From: Lachnospiraceae bacterium
Lineage (GTDB): Bacteria; Bacillota; Clostridia; Lachnospirales; Lachnospiraceae
DNA: 56,905 bases
Assembly (NCBI GenBank): GCA_017479935.1
Contig: JAFVBO010000042.1
Span: forward strand, 1-56,905
Direction: 5' to 3'
Position numbers and translations under genes: made by a program. The notes beneath the pieces are model-generated. The model saw nothing but the letters and a program-made list of their open reading frames with translations, was not told where the DNA came from and did not search any database. Below are positions 43,674 to 52,334 of the stretch, one piece after another (position 1 is the stretch's first letter; each line of letters opens with the position of its first letter).

Positions 43674-45701
43674 CTACAGCGCGCCTTCTTCCAGCATCTG
43701 CTTGACGGTTTCCTTCACAAGCGCCACGGCATCCTGGATGCTGCAGCCCACCAGCTGCGCGCCGGCCGTGCTCAAATGTCCGCCGCCGCCCAGGCGCTCC
43801 ATGATGAGCTGCACGTTCACCTCGTCGATGGAACGCGCGCTCACGTAAATCTTGTCGTTGTATTCGGTCAGGACAATCGAGGCCTTGATGCCGACGATAT
43901 TTAACAGCTCATTGGCCGCCTGTGCCCCGACGATCGTGGGATTTTCACTGCCTTCGGCCGGGCAGACGCTGATGGCAAAGTTCCCGCAGAATACCTCCGC
44001 GTTGTGAACCGCCGCCGCCTTGGCCATATAGTCTTCCATGTTGTCGCGGAAGAGCTTGCGCACCTTCACGACATCCGCGCCGTTGCGCCGCAGGTAGGCC
44101 GCCGCCTCAAACGTGCGCACACCGGTCTGCGTGGTAAAGTTGTTCGTATCAAGCACGATACCCGCGTACAGCGCATTGGCCTCCGCCGGGCGAAGCTTTA
44201 ACGAGTCGGAAATGTACTGCAGCACCTCGGCCACCAGCTCGCAGGCCGAAGACGCATAGGGCTCCACATAGGACAGCACCGCGTCCTGAATGACCTCGGT
44301 GGCCTGCCGGTGGTGGTCCAGAACCACGATGGTCTTTGCCAGGGAAAGAAGCCTTTCCTCCTCGGTGATGCTGATCCGGTTGACATCCACCACCACGAGC
44401 ACGGTGTCGTCGCGGATCTGCCTGACCGCCTCATCGCCCGTCAGGAACATGTCATCCGGGTATTCGCCCGTGGTAAACTCCTCCATAAAGGGTTTCACGG
44501 AATTGGTCACGTCGTTGATGACGATCTGCGTCTTCTTCCCCAGGGTCGTCATTGCCCGGTAGATGCCGATGGCCGCGCCGAAGCAGTCGATGTCTCCCAG
44601 CTTGTGCCCCATGACCATCACGTTTTCCTTGTTTTCCACCAGCTCGCACAGCGCGTGGGCCTTTACGCGGGCCTTTACGCGGGTAGTTTTTTCCGTGGAC
44701 AGGCTCTTGCCGCCGAAATACTGAATCCGGTCGCCGTCCTTCACAACCGCCTGATCTCCGCCGCGCCCTAAGGCCATGTCCATGGCCATGCGCGCGTACT
44801 CAAAGTTTCGCGTGTAATCGCCGCCGTTCATGCCCATGCCGATACTCAAAGTAAGGCTCATCTCCTGCCCGAAGTTGGACGCCTTCACATCCTCCAAGAG
44901 CGCGAAACGCGTGTCCTTTAACATCGGGATATACTTCTGTTTGATGACGACAAAATAGCGGTCTTTCTCAGTTTTGCGGACGATGGCGTCCATGTTCTCG
45001 AAGAATTTGTTGATCTTCCGATCGATCAAGGCCAGCATAACCGAACGGTGTACCTCGTCCGTCGCGGCCAGGGCTTCCTCGTAGTTGTCCAGATAGATGA
45101 GGCCTACCACCATCTTCTCCTGCTCCATCTCTTCCTCGCAGTAGATGCGCTCGGTCTCATCGTAGAAGAAAACGCCGTACAGGGAGGTGCGCTCCAGCTC
45201 CGCGATGGTATCGTCCTCCGCGGAAATGTCATCCGGGTGGAGCTTGTGGATGCTCAGCCGGTACGTGTTTTCCTGATTTTGCACATACAGTTCTTCGTCC
45301 GGGGACATCGCCAGGTAATGCTCCTGCTCCAGCTCCGGAAAAACTTCAGGAAGCTTTTGCGCGTCGCCCGTGATGGCACGGCAGTTGTCGTTCTGCCAAA
45401 GAAGCGTCCCGTCACGACTGATGATGGCATACGGCAGCTCTTCCCGCAGGCAGTTGACTTCCTGCGCGCGGCTGTGGTTGGCGGAGAAGGCCAGCAGGTC
45501 CTTGAGCAAAATCTCCCGGCTGTTCTGCAACAGCCAGATGCCGAATCCCAAAAGAGCCACGCTGGCGACCAGGAGCACCCACACATTGGGCTTTCCCGCC
45601 AGAAGCTGGATCGCACAGATGGCCGTTAAGATGCCGGCCGTAATCGCCGGAAGGCGGAGCAGAAGCTCCATGCGTTTTCCGTTTTGAAACTGTTCAAACA
45701 T
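43674..45701 (-). CDS. gdpP: Cyclic-di-AMP phosphodiesterase GdpP
   Basis: 675 residues from ATG 45701, GGAGGGG just upstream. Two membrane helices (about 13-58), a PAS-like domain, a degenerate GGDEF domain (LSIGMGMNGGDYTRNF in place of the active loop), then the DHH/DHHA1 catalytic unit with GHKLGDID (365-372), VVVDVNR, LDHHRQ (DHH at 462-464) and GGGGH. It degrades c-di-AMP to pApA and so affects osmotic and wall balance. A 118-bp gap separates it from rplI. Fragment B' of a palindromic element starts 11 bp upstream of its start codon, inside its leader. Confidence 0.95.
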   Translation of the reverse strand: MFEQFQNGKRMELLLRLPAITAGILTAICAIQLLAGKPNVWVLLVASVALLGFGIWLLQNSREILLKDLLAFSANHSRAQEVNCLREELPYAIISRDGTLLWQNDNCRAITGDAQKLPEVFPELEQEHYLAMSPDEELYVQNQENTYRLSIHKLHPDDISAEDDTIAELERTSLYGVFFYDETERIYCEEEMEQEKMVVGLIYLDNYEEALAATDEVHRSVMLALIDRKINKFFENMDAIVRKTEKDRYFVVIKQKYIPMLKDTRFALLEDVKASNFGQEMSLTLSIGMGMNGGDYTRNFEYARMAMDMALGRGGDQAVVKDGDRIQYFGGKSLSTEKTTRVKARVKAHALCELVENKENVMVMGHKLGDIDCFGAAIGIYRAMTTLGKKTQIVINDVTNSVKPFMEEFTTGEYPDDMFLTGDEAVRQIRDDTVLVVVDVNRISITEEERLLSLAKTIVVLDHHRQATEVIQDAVLSYVEPYASSACELVAEVLQYISDSLKLRPAEANALYAGIVLDTNNFTTQTGVRTFEAAAYLRRNGADVVKVRKLFRDNMEDYMAKAAAVHNAEVFCGNFAISVCPAEGSENPTIVGAQAANELLNIVGIKASIVLTEYNDKIYVSARSIDEVNVQLIMERLGGGGHLSTAGAQLVGCSIQDAVALVKETVKQMLEEGAL

Positions 45702-45711
45702 AACCCCTCCC

Positions 45712-45773
45712 ACAAGGAAAAGTGGCTGCGAGCAGCCATTTTCCTTCTTTTTCTGCATAGCTGTGCTGATATT
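45712..45773. repeat. Truncated palindromic element (copy B')
   Basis: Matches only the 3' part of copy A: GGAAAAGTGGCTG, AGCAGCCATTTTCC, then TTTCTGCAT and AGCTGTGCTGA. The core hairpin and left arm are missing. It lies just upstream of gdpP. Confidence 0.75.
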
Positions 45774-45840
45774 TAATGAAAACAGTATAACACACAACCG
45801 GCAGTGGCGCAAGGGACTCAAGATCTGGCGCTTACGCGCT

Positions 45841-46032
45841 TGTTACTATTCACGGGTCACCACTCCATCAGGTCCCAGGCCATCCGCCTGCGGCGTATGT
45901 CGCACCTGCGGTGCTGTTGCCTGGGACTAATGGGTGGTGACTGCTTTCGCAGTTCAATAGCAATATAAGAGTGCTTATGCATGCAAGCATGCAAAGCACC
46001 TCTTAATTGCTATTGACCCGTGAATAGTAACA
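45841..46032. repeat. Multi-stem palindromic element, CCCAGGC family, copy B
   Basis: Perfect 19-bp outer arms (45841-45859 and 46014-46032), TGTTACTATTCACGGGTCA. Inside: CACCAC/GTGGTG, the core hairpin AGGTCCCAGGC ... GCCTGGGACT with inner stem GCACC-TGC-GGTGC, ACTGC-TTTC-GCAGT, and CAATAGCAAT/ATTGCTATTG enclosing another hairpin. The outer stem differs in sequence from copy A while the core is conserved. Confidence 0.92.
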
Positions 46033-46053
46033 CGTGCTCCGCAAAATACAACA

Positions 46054-46090
46054 CGCCCGCAACCATTCAGAAACTGAACGGTTGCGGGCG
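46054..46090 (-). terminator. Terminator after rpsR
   Basis: A 17-bp stem (46054-46070 with 46074-46090, one mismatch), CGCCCGCAACCATTCAG, loop AAA. On the minus strand it is followed by a T-rich stretch. It ends the rpsF-ssb-rpsR transcript. Confidence 0.85.
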
Positions 46091-46126
46091 CGGTTTTCAC
46101 TTAAGACAGTCTTACGATTCGAAAGA

Positions 46127-46396
46127 TCAGTCGACGCGGTAAGGCATCAGCGCGATGTGGCGAGCTCTCTTGATGGCGTTCGTCATGGCTCTCTGGTGCT
46201 CAGCGCAGTTTCCGGTGATGCGTCTGGGAAGAATCTTGCCGCTCTCAGAAACATACTTCTTGATCTTGTTTACATCCTTGTAATCGATTTCGCCAGCCTT
46301 GTCGCCGCAGAATACGCAAACTTTCTTTCTTCTGCGAAGATTGCTGGGTCTTCTCTTCATAGGGGCATCGGGTTTCTCAGTTTTATTGTAAGCCAT
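46127..46396 (-). CDS. rpsR: 30S ribosomal protein S18
   Basis: 89 residues from ATG 46396 behind GAGGAAAG. Contains [18 protein letters not shown] and the conserved LRRFI-like RNA-binding part ([17 protein letters not shown]). The Cys residues make it the zinc-binding form. Third gene of the rpsF-ssb-rpsR operon. Confidence 0.96.
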   Translation of the reverse strand: MAYNKTEKPDAPMKRRPSNLRRRKKVCVFCGDKAGEIDYKDVNKIKKYVSESGKILPRRITGNCAEHQRAMTNAIKRARHIALMPYRVD

Positions 46397-46415
46397 TTTT
46401 TGCTTTCCTCCAATC

Positions 46416-46907
46416 TTAATTGAACGGAAGTCCTTCGTCTTCCACTCCATCAGGAATATTCATAAATCCATCGCCGACGGAAGCGCGGGGACTTTCCCTT
46501 CTCTCTTCCTGGGCATAGCTGTTGCCGCCGCCATAGTTGTCGTTGCGATTGCTGTAACCGCTTCCCTGGCTGGCTGCCTTGCTCTCGGCAAATTCCTGAT
46601 CATCCACAACTACATCGGTTGTATAAACCTTCTGGCCGTCCTTGTTCGTGTAACTTCCGGTCTGAATACGGCCAGATACCACGATCTTGGTTCCCTGATG
46701 CAGATACTTCTCCGCAAATTCCGCCGACTTGCCAAAAGCCACGCAGGAAATAAAATCCGCGGTCTGCTGGTTGTCCCCACCGTCCTGACGGACGAAACGG
46801 CGATCCACCGCCAAGGTATAACGCGCCACAGCCGTTGCTCTTTCGCCCTGGCTGTAACGGACGTCCGGATCCCGGGTCAGGCGACCCATGAGTATCACTC
46901 TGTTCAT
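46416..46907 (-). CDS. ssb: Single-stranded DNA-binding protein
   Basis: 163 residues. OB-fold ([20 protein letters not shown] ... [18 protein letters not shown]), a Gly/Asn/Tyr-rich linker, and a C-terminal tip DEGLPFN in place of the usual DDDIPF that recruits partner proteins. Essential for replication and repair. Between rpsF and rpsR. Confidence 0.96.
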   Translation of the reverse strand: MNRVILMGRLTRDPDVRYSQGERATAVARYTLAVDRRFVRQDGGDNQQTADFISCVAFGKSAEFAEKYLHQGTKIVVSGRIQTGSYTNKDGQKVYTTDVVVDDQEFAESKAASQGSGYSNRNDNYGGGNSYAQEERRESPRASVGDGFMNIPDGVEDEGLPFN

Positions 46908-46930
46908 ACAAACTCCTTTTCTAATGTCGA

Positions 46931-47218
46931 TTATTCGCCCTGCTTAACAATCAGGTAACGGATAACGGGCTCGTAGATCCGGAGAGCGCTCTCCAGCTCA
47001 TTCGGGCACTTCGCATCGGCATCGAACTGGATGAAATAGTAGAAGCCTTCTTTCATCTTCTGGATGTCGTAGGCAAGCTTCTTCTTGCCCCACTCATCGA
47101 TATTGGTTATCGTTCCGCCGTAACGGGTGACGTACTCCTTGACTTTCTCAAGGGCAGCCGCTCTTTCATCCTCTTCGAGCTTTACACTGATAACCAGGGC
47201 TAACTCATACTTGTTCAT
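46931..47218 (-). CDS. rpsF: 30S ribosomal protein S6
   Basis: 95 residues, ATG after AGAGGAGG. MNKYELALVISVKLEEDERAA and KLAYDIQKMKEGFYYFIQF are typical. First gene of the operon; forms a dimer with S18 in the small subunit. Confidence 0.96.
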   Translation of the reverse strand: MNKYELALVISVKLEEDERAAALEKVKEYVTRYGGTITNIDEWGKKKLAYDIQKMKEGFYYFIQFDADAKCPNELESALRIYEPVIRYLIVKQGE

Positions 47219-47341
47219 TGTAAAACCTCCTCTTGGTCTTCATGGCCCCCGGTCTGGCCGGGAGCAAGGGTGCTCATATATCACAGCAGGGTATTTTAGC
47301 ATACCCTGCGCAAGAACGCAAGCACAAAATTTTGTTTTTTA

Positions 47342-47436
47342 GTAACTACTCAGCACGACAGTCCCAGGCATTAGCGCCAACGGCGCGACATACGCCGCAG
47401 GCGGATGGCCTGGGACCTGTGTTGCTGAGTAGTTAC
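47342..47436. repeat. Palindromic element, CCCAGGC family, copy C (inverted, short)
   Basis: Perfect 14-bp arms GTAACTACTCAGCA (47342-47355) and 47423-47436 enclose only the core hairpin, here on the opposite strand to copies A, B and D. On that strand the inner stem reads GCGCC-GTT-GGCGC. It lies 5 bp past the mgtE stop. Confidence 0.92.
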
Positions 47437-47441
47437 GTTTT

Positions 47442-48794
47442 TTAAATCGGAAGCAGTGCCTTCGCGATCAGGAAATAGGTGATCAGCGCGATGGCGTCCA
47501 CAATCGTCGTCAGCATGGGCGAGGCCACAAGCGCCGGGTCCAGCTTCAAAATCTTCGCCCCCATAGGAAGCAGGCTGGCTACCGTGTTGGCTAAGACAAC
47601 CGTCAGGAAGATGGCGATCGAAACCGTAAATGATTCCAGGCTGTGATCCCGGTACAAAAGCATCATTCGAATGAAATTGACCAGACCGAGCGCGCCTCCG
47701 CACAGAAGCGCCACCCGAAGTTCCTTCCAGATAACCTTGAACAGATCCTCCGGCTCGATGTCCTTCACGGCCATACCACGAATCACCGTGGTGCTGGTCT
47801 GGTTGCCCGCGTTGCCGCCGGTGTCCGTCAGCATCGGGATGCAGGTGACAAGAAGCGGGAAGGCCATGAACGCGCTCTCAAATCTTCCTAAGATAGAGCC
47901 CGTCACCGTGCCGGAAATCATCAGGATCATCAGCCACGGAATGCGGTTTCTAAACAGGGTCAGCACGTCCATCTTGAGGTACGGCTTCTCCGAAGGGAGC
48001 ATGGCGGCCATCTTTTCAAAGTCCTCGGTGGCCTCCTCTTCCAGAACGTCCACAGCGTCATCGACTGTGATGATGCCCACCAGCCGGTTTTCCTTGTCCA
48101 CAACCGGGATGGTTAACAGGTCGTACTTGGAGAACATGTACGCCACTTCCTCCTGATCATCTAAGGTGGTCACTTTCATGACATCCTCGTCCATGATGTC
48201 GGAGATCAGGTCGTCGTCCTGCGACAGCAACAGGCGCTTCACCGTGACGATACCCATCAGGTGCCGGCTCGCGTCCAGCACGTAGCAGGTGTAAATCGTT
48301 TCCTTTTCATCGGCGGTCCGGCGGATTCGCTTGATGGCATCCTCCACCGTCATATCTTCCTTCAGGTCGATAAACTCGGCCGTCATGATGCTGCCGGCGG
48401 AGTTGTCCGGGTACTGAAGGAACTGGTTTAATATCTTTCTGTCTTCCGGCGCCACGTTCTTTAAGACACGGCGTACCACATTGGCGGGCAGCTCTTCGAG
48501 CATGTCAACGGCATCATCGACAAAGAGCTCGTCCATGATTTCCTGCAGCTCTTTATCATTGATGGCATTGATGATCGATTCCTGAACATCTGCCTCCAGA
48601 TTGGCGAACACCTCCGCCCCTTGCTCCTTCCCCAGGCAGCGGAAGGCGATCACGGCCTGTTCTTCCGATTCCAGGTCCGTGATGAACTGGGCGATATCCA
48701 CCTCATTCATATCCGTAAAGGCGTCCTTTAAGCTGCGGTATTGTCGTTTTTCCAGAAACTCCTGCAGTTCATCGAAATGATCCATTTTGTCCAT
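47442..48794 (-). CDS. mgtE: Magnesium transporter MgtE
   Basis: 450 residues. N-terminal helical superhelix domain, two CBS domains (about 135-255) that sense cytoplasmic Mg2+, a plug helix, and five membrane helices with the pore motif PLLVTCIPMLTDTGGNAGNQ. AGGAGG upstream. No M-box or similar riboswitch visible. Stands alone, with a structured repeat after the stop. Confidence 0.95.
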   Translation of the reverse strand: MDKMDHFDELQEFLEKRQYRSLKDAFTDMNEVDIAQFITDLESEEQAVIAFRCLGKEQGAEVFANLEADVQESIINAINDKELQEIMDELFVDDAVDMLEELPANVVRRVLKNVAPEDRKILNQFLQYPDNSAGSIMTAEFIDLKEDMTVEDAIKRIRRTADEKETIYTCYVLDASRHLMGIVTVKRLLLSQDDDLISDIMDEDVMKVTTLDDQEEVAYMFSKYDLLTIPVVDKENRLVGIITVDDAVDVLEEEATEDFEKMAAMLPSEKPYLKMDVLTLFRNRIPWLMILMISGTVTGSILGRFESAFMAFPLLVTCIPMLTDTGGNAGNQTSTTVIRGMAVKDIEPEDLFKVIWKELRVALLCGGALGLVNFIRMMLLYRDHSLESFTVSIAIFLTVVLANTVASLLPMGAKILKLDPALVASPMLTTIVDAIALITYFLIAKALLPI

Positions 48795-48832
48795 CGATCA
48801 CATCCTCCTTTCCGGCTTATTCCTATTCTCTT

Positions 48833-48861
48833 AACCTACACTTTTCACTTCCAAATGTCAA
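48833..48861 (-). promoter_or_regulatory. Probable mgtE promoter
   Basis: Minus strand TTGACA (48856-48861), 17-bp spacer and TAGGTT (48833-48838); good -35, weak -10. Located 39 bp before the mgtE start. Confidence 0.45.
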
Positions 48862-48937
48862 TGGACAATTCGATCTCCGCTGCCGGTGTCCTCCGGCCGC
48901 CACGCTTGTGAATTGTCATGTCATTGCCAATAAGGTC

Positions 48938-49292
48938 GTCAATAAATGGGGTTGGCAACAGAGATATATCGTTCGCAGTCTAAGTTCCCTCGGCCAGAAC
49001 CACTTATTGCTCGCCCCATTTGCAAAAAGCATATCGCAGAACGCCGAACTCGCTTCGCTGGAGCGGAGCACTTAGCGCCAGTCGAGCCAATGGCGATGAC
49101 TGACGCTTACGTGCGTGCCCCACCGGGCACTTGCTGAAACGGAGTCGTGAGACGAACGTTGAAGCATAGTGCTCGGTGCAAACAAGAAGCTTTCTGCTCA
49201 TAAAGCAAATGGGCACTCGCAAAGTGGTTCTATGGCCTCCTCCACATGACTGCTGCACGATATAGTCTCTGTCGCCAACCCCATTTGTTGAC
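48938..49292. repeat. Giant nested palindrome S1 (355 bp)
   Basis: Outer arms 48938-48972 and 49257-49292 pair over about 35 bp with two mismatches and one extra base (core AAATGGGGTTGGC). Further in, GGCCAGAACCACTT pairs with AAGTGGTTCTATGGCC (2-nt bulge), GCCCCATTTGC with GCAAATGGGC, and GTGCCC-CACC-GGGCAC forms a tip hairpin. No convincing protein is encoded. Confidence 0.88.
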
Positions 49293-49327
49293 TTACGTAA
49301 CATCCCGCCTGAGATCTTAGTGTAGCT

Positions 49328-49689
49328 TGTCAAAAAGCGGCTGTGCCTGCGATTCTATCCGAAGGCTGTCATGCAGAAGGAGGCAAAAGGCGGCGGATGA
49401 GAATTTCCAGGCAGCGAGTTGGATCAAGGGGGTTAGTACCAGTTATGGCAGCAAAGCGCTGCACATACGCGAAATCGCGGTACCACCAGTACCGCGATTT
49501 CAGGGGTACTAAGAGGAACACCGTCATCAGACGGGGTTCCGAAATGTGCCCCGGCGGATGTGCGGTGCTTTGCTGCCATTAGTGGGACTCCCCGAAGATC
49601 CTTTAGCTGCCGGAAATCTCTCCGCCGCCTTAGGCCTCCTCCTGCTTGACAACATTGACATATAACGCAGACACAACCACTTTTTGACA
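49328..49689. repeat. Giant nested palindrome S2 (362 bp)
   Basis: Outer arms 49328-49351 and 49666-49689 pair over 24 bp; all three mismatches become G.U pairs in a minus-strand RNA. Inside, AGGAGGC pairs with GCCTCCT, AAGGCGGCGGA with TCCGCCGCCTT, and ATGGCAGCAAAGC with GCTTTGCTGCCAT; 13-bp perfect hairpin GAAATCGCGGTAC at 49471-49501. It starts 35 bp after S1. Confidence 0.88.
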
Positions 49690-49775
49690 TCCGTACCTAC
49701 AAGCCCTGCATGGTGGCAATAAAATGACAACTCAGTTCCGCGTGAAGAATTTAGACAGTTGTATGAATTCGGTAC

Positions 49776-49804
49776 TCGACAAATAGGCTTTTTCTTAGTA
49801 GAAT
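49776..49804 (+). promoter_or_regulatory. Promoter of glgB
   Basis: TCGACA (49776-49781), 17-bp spacer, TAGAAT (49799-49804), each one base from consensus, 57 bp before the start codon. A leader hairpin ACGGCC/GGCCGT (49825-49846) and GGAGG follow. Confidence 0.8.
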
Positions 49805-49861
49805 GGTGAGATAATAACCAGAAAACGGCCGGAAGCGTCTGGCCGTACCGGAGGAAAAATC

Positions 49862-51727
49862 ATGGATTTTCAGCGTTTCTATGGCGGCCGCGAGCCGTAT
49901 GCCTATCAGTTTTTGGGGGCTCACCCGGAAGGGCACGGCTATACCTTCCGCGTGTTCGCGCCTTCTGCCTCCCGCGTGTCGTTAATTGGCGAGTTTAACG
50001 GCTGGCAGGAATGGGATCTTTATCGGATTTACGACGGAAATTTCTGGGAAATTCATGACGACGATGCCCTTCCCGGACAGATGTATAAGTACCGTGTTTA
50101 TACCAAGAACGGTTCCTACACCGAGCACTGCGATCCGTACGGCTTTGGCATGGAAAAGCGGCCGGCCTTCGCGTCCATCCTGCGGGATATGTCGGACTAT
50201 ACGTTTGAAGATGAGGAATGGATGAAGACACGAACCGACTGCATATGCGGCCCGCTTTCCATCTACGAGGTGCACCTGGGCTCTTTCAAAAAGCCTTCCG
50301 ACGAACCGGACGCGTGGTACACCTACGAAGAGCTGATCCCCTATCTCATTCCTTATGTAAAAGAGAACGGCTACAACTATCTGGAATTCATGCCTTTAAA
50401 CGAGTATCCCAGCGACGAATCCTGGGGCTATCAGAGCACCGGGCTCTTTTCGCCCACGTCCCGTTACGGCACGGCCACCGGCTTGAAGAAGCTGGTCGAC
50501 GCCTGCCATCAGGCCGGGATCGGCGTTATCATGGACTTCGTCCCGGTCCACTTCGCGGTGGATTCCTATGCACTGCGCCAGTTCGACGGCACCGCTTTGT
50601 ATGAGTACCCCAACGATGCCGTGGGCGTAAGCGAGTGGGGGAGCTGTAACTTCATGCACTCCCGACCGGAGGTGCGGAGCTTCTTGACCTCCGCCGCCAA
50701 CTACTGGCTCACGGAGTATCACATCGACGGGCTTCGCATGGACGCCATCAGCCGCATCATCTACTGGCAGGGGAACGAAGGCCGCGGCATCAATCATATT
50801 GCTGTCGATTTTCTGAAATCCATGAACCGGATTTTGAAGGAGCTGCACCCCACCGCTCTTCTGGCGGCGGAGGATTCCACCTCCTTCCCGGGCGTCACAA
50901 AGCCTGTGTGGGAGGGCGGCCTCGGTTTTGATTACAAGTGGGACTTAGGCTGGATGAACGATACGCTGAACTACTTCCGCTTAGACCCCGAGTACCGGAC
51001 GGACAACTATCACAAGCTGACTTTCTCCATGATGTATTTCTACAACGACCGGTTCCTGCTGCCCCTCTCCCACGACGAGGTGGTACACGGAAAGGCCACC
51101 ATCATGCAGAAGATGAACGGGCAGTACGAGGACAAATTCCCCCAGGCCCGGGCTTTGTATCTGTACATGTACGGGCATCCGGGAAAGAAGCTGAATTTCT
51201 GCGGAAATGAGCTGGGGCAGCTGCGGGAGTGGGACGAAAAGCGTGAGCCCGACTGGGACATTTTAGAGTACCCGATCCACGATGCTTTCCACCGCTTCAT
51301 GCGGGATCTGAACCTGACCTACCAAAGCCACCCAGCCTTTTATGAAAAAGACTACGCGCCGGATGGTTTTATGTGGCTGGATTGCCATCAGGAGGCCCGC
51401 TGCCTGTACGCCTTTGAGCGGCGCGGCGGAGGTGAGCGCCTCCTGTTCCTGTTTAACTTCTCTGATGAAACGCAGGCTAAATTCCCGCTCGCCATCGACG
51501 GCGCCACCTCGCTGAAGCTTCTTATGCACAGCGAGCGCGACATCTATGGTGGAACACTCACCCTGGACGAAAAAGAAGAAGTGAAGCCCGTCCGCGGCGT
51601 CTATTCCTTCACCCTTCCCCGCTACAGCGCGGTATGTTATCAGATTAAGGAGGTGCCCCATGGCTCAGCACACGAAGCAAGCCCTTGCCGAATCCCTGAT
51701 CCGGCTTCTTCGCAAAAAAACTCTTGA
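49862..51727 (+). CDS. glgB: 1,4-alpha-glucan branching enzyme (GH13)
   Basis: 621 residues. N-terminal CBM48-like domain (YTFRVFAPSASRVSLIGEFN), then the GH13 barrel: YEVHLGSF, MDFVPVHF, catalytic Asp in DGLRMDAISRI, acid/base Glu in LLAAEDSTSF, and LPLSHDEVVHGK. A C-terminal beta domain closes it. It forms alpha-1,6 branches in glycogen. No other glycogen genes are beside it. The last 68 bp overlap the following regulator gene, and the terminal residues are non-conserved, so the tail may be an extension formed by loss of an earlier stop. Confidence 0.93.
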   Translation: MDFQRFYGGREPYAYQFLGAHPEGHGYTFRVFAPSASRVSLIGEFNGWQEWDLYRIYDGNFWEIHDDDALPGQMYKYRVYTKNGSYTEHCDPYGFGMEKRPAFASILRDMSDYTFEDEEWMKTRTDCICGPLSIYEVHLGSFKKPSDEPDAWYTYEELIPYLIPYVKENGYNYLEFMPLNEYPSDESWGYQSTGLFSPTSRYGTATGLKKLVDACHQAGIGVIMDFVPVHFAVDSYALRQFDGTALYEYPNDAVGVSEWGSCNFMHSRPEVRSFLTSAANYWLTEYHIDGLRMDAISRIIYWQGNEGRGINHIAVDFLKSMNRILKELHPTALLAAEDSTSFPGVTKPVWEGGLGFDYKWDLGWMNDTLNYFRLDPEYRTDNYHKLTFSMMYFYNDRFLLPLSHDEVVHGKATIMQKMNGQYEDKFPQARALYLYMYGHPGKKLNFCGNELGQLREWDEKREPDWDILEYPIHDAFHRFMRDLNLTYQSHPAFYEKDYAPDGFMWLDCHQEARCLYAFERRGGGERLLFLFNFSDETQAKFPLAIDGATSLKLLMHSERDIYGGTLTLDEKEEVKPVRGVYSFTLPRYSAVCYQIKEVPHGSAHEASPCRIPDPASSQKNS

Positions 51728-52223
51728 TAAGATCACCATCCGGGATATCACGGACGGATGCGGCGTCAATCGCCAGACTTTCTATTACCATTTTGAAGAT
51801 ATTTACTCGCTCGTGGAGTACATCTTCCTGGAGGAGCCGGGGCATTATATCAACCTGAACACGACCACCCTCTCCTGGATGGAAGCCTGCCGCGAACTCT
51901 ACCGGGTTCTCCTGCAGGACAAGGTTCTGATCCTGAACCTGTACCGCTCCATGGAAGGTCGGACCTTGCGCAAATACATGTTTAAGGCCTTGCAGCCCGC
52001 CATCTTAAAGTTGGCGCGCCATCTGGCCGCCGACATCCCCATCAAGGAGTCCGACGTGGTCTTCGTCGCGGATTCTTATACCCACGGCATGATCGGCCTT
52101 CTGATCGAGTGGCTGGATTCGAACATGAGCGAGGACTTTTCCTCTGATCTGGACAAATTTATATTCCTGCTGGACGGGAGCATGAAGCCAGCCTTGCTGA
52201 AGATGGCCAGCCTGGAAAAGTGA
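51660..52223 (+). CDS. TetR/AcrR-family regulator (DhaS-like)
   Basis: 187 residues. AAGGAGG lies four bases before the ATG, inside the glgB coding region. N-terminal helix-turn-helix: DKITIRDITDGCGVNRQTFYYHF. The C-terminal ligand or dimer domain is of the type found in DhaS-like regulators (YRVLLQDKVLILNLYRSMEG). The 68-bp overlap with glgB suggests they are co-transcribed and the regulator may respond to a carbohydrate-linked signal. No operator can be named. Confidence 0.85.
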   Translation: MAQHTKQALAESLIRLLRKKTLDKITIRDITDGCGVNRQTFYYHFEDIYSLVEYIFLEEPGHYINLNTTTLSWMEACRELYRVLLQDKVLILNLYRSMEGRTLRKYMFKALQPAILKLARHLAADIPIKESDVVFVADSYTHGMIGLLIEWLDSNMSEDFSSDLDKFIFLLDGSMKPALLKMASLEK

Positions 52224-52243
52224 AACATTGAATCTGTGTGAGA

Positions 52244-52313
52244 GTGTGACAGGGGACGGGCCTGTGTCACAAAAGCTGACATCTTTTGTGACACAGACCC
52301 GTCCCCTGTCACA
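52244..52313. repeat. GTGACAGGGGACGGG palindrome
   Basis: GTGTGACAGGGGACGGGCC and its inverted copy surround AAAGCTGACATCTTT, a second copy of the family at 36987-37102. It lies 20 bp past the TetR stop and 21 bp before the stop of the convergent surface-protein gene. Confidence 0.9.
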
Positions 52314-52334
52314 CAGGTCCGTCCCCTTCAAACA

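Noticed and set aside
48795-48937. M-box leader before mgtE
   Set aside because: Conserved M-box sequence and the long multi-helix leader are not present.
48938-49292. Palindrome S1 as tmRNA or RNase P RNA
   Set aside because: No tmRNA tag frame or tRNA-like end, and none of the conserved RNase P motifs on either strand.
49327-49690. Short frames on both strands both beginning MSKSGC
   Set aside because: They arise from the inverted arms of palindrome S2 and have no ribosome sites.
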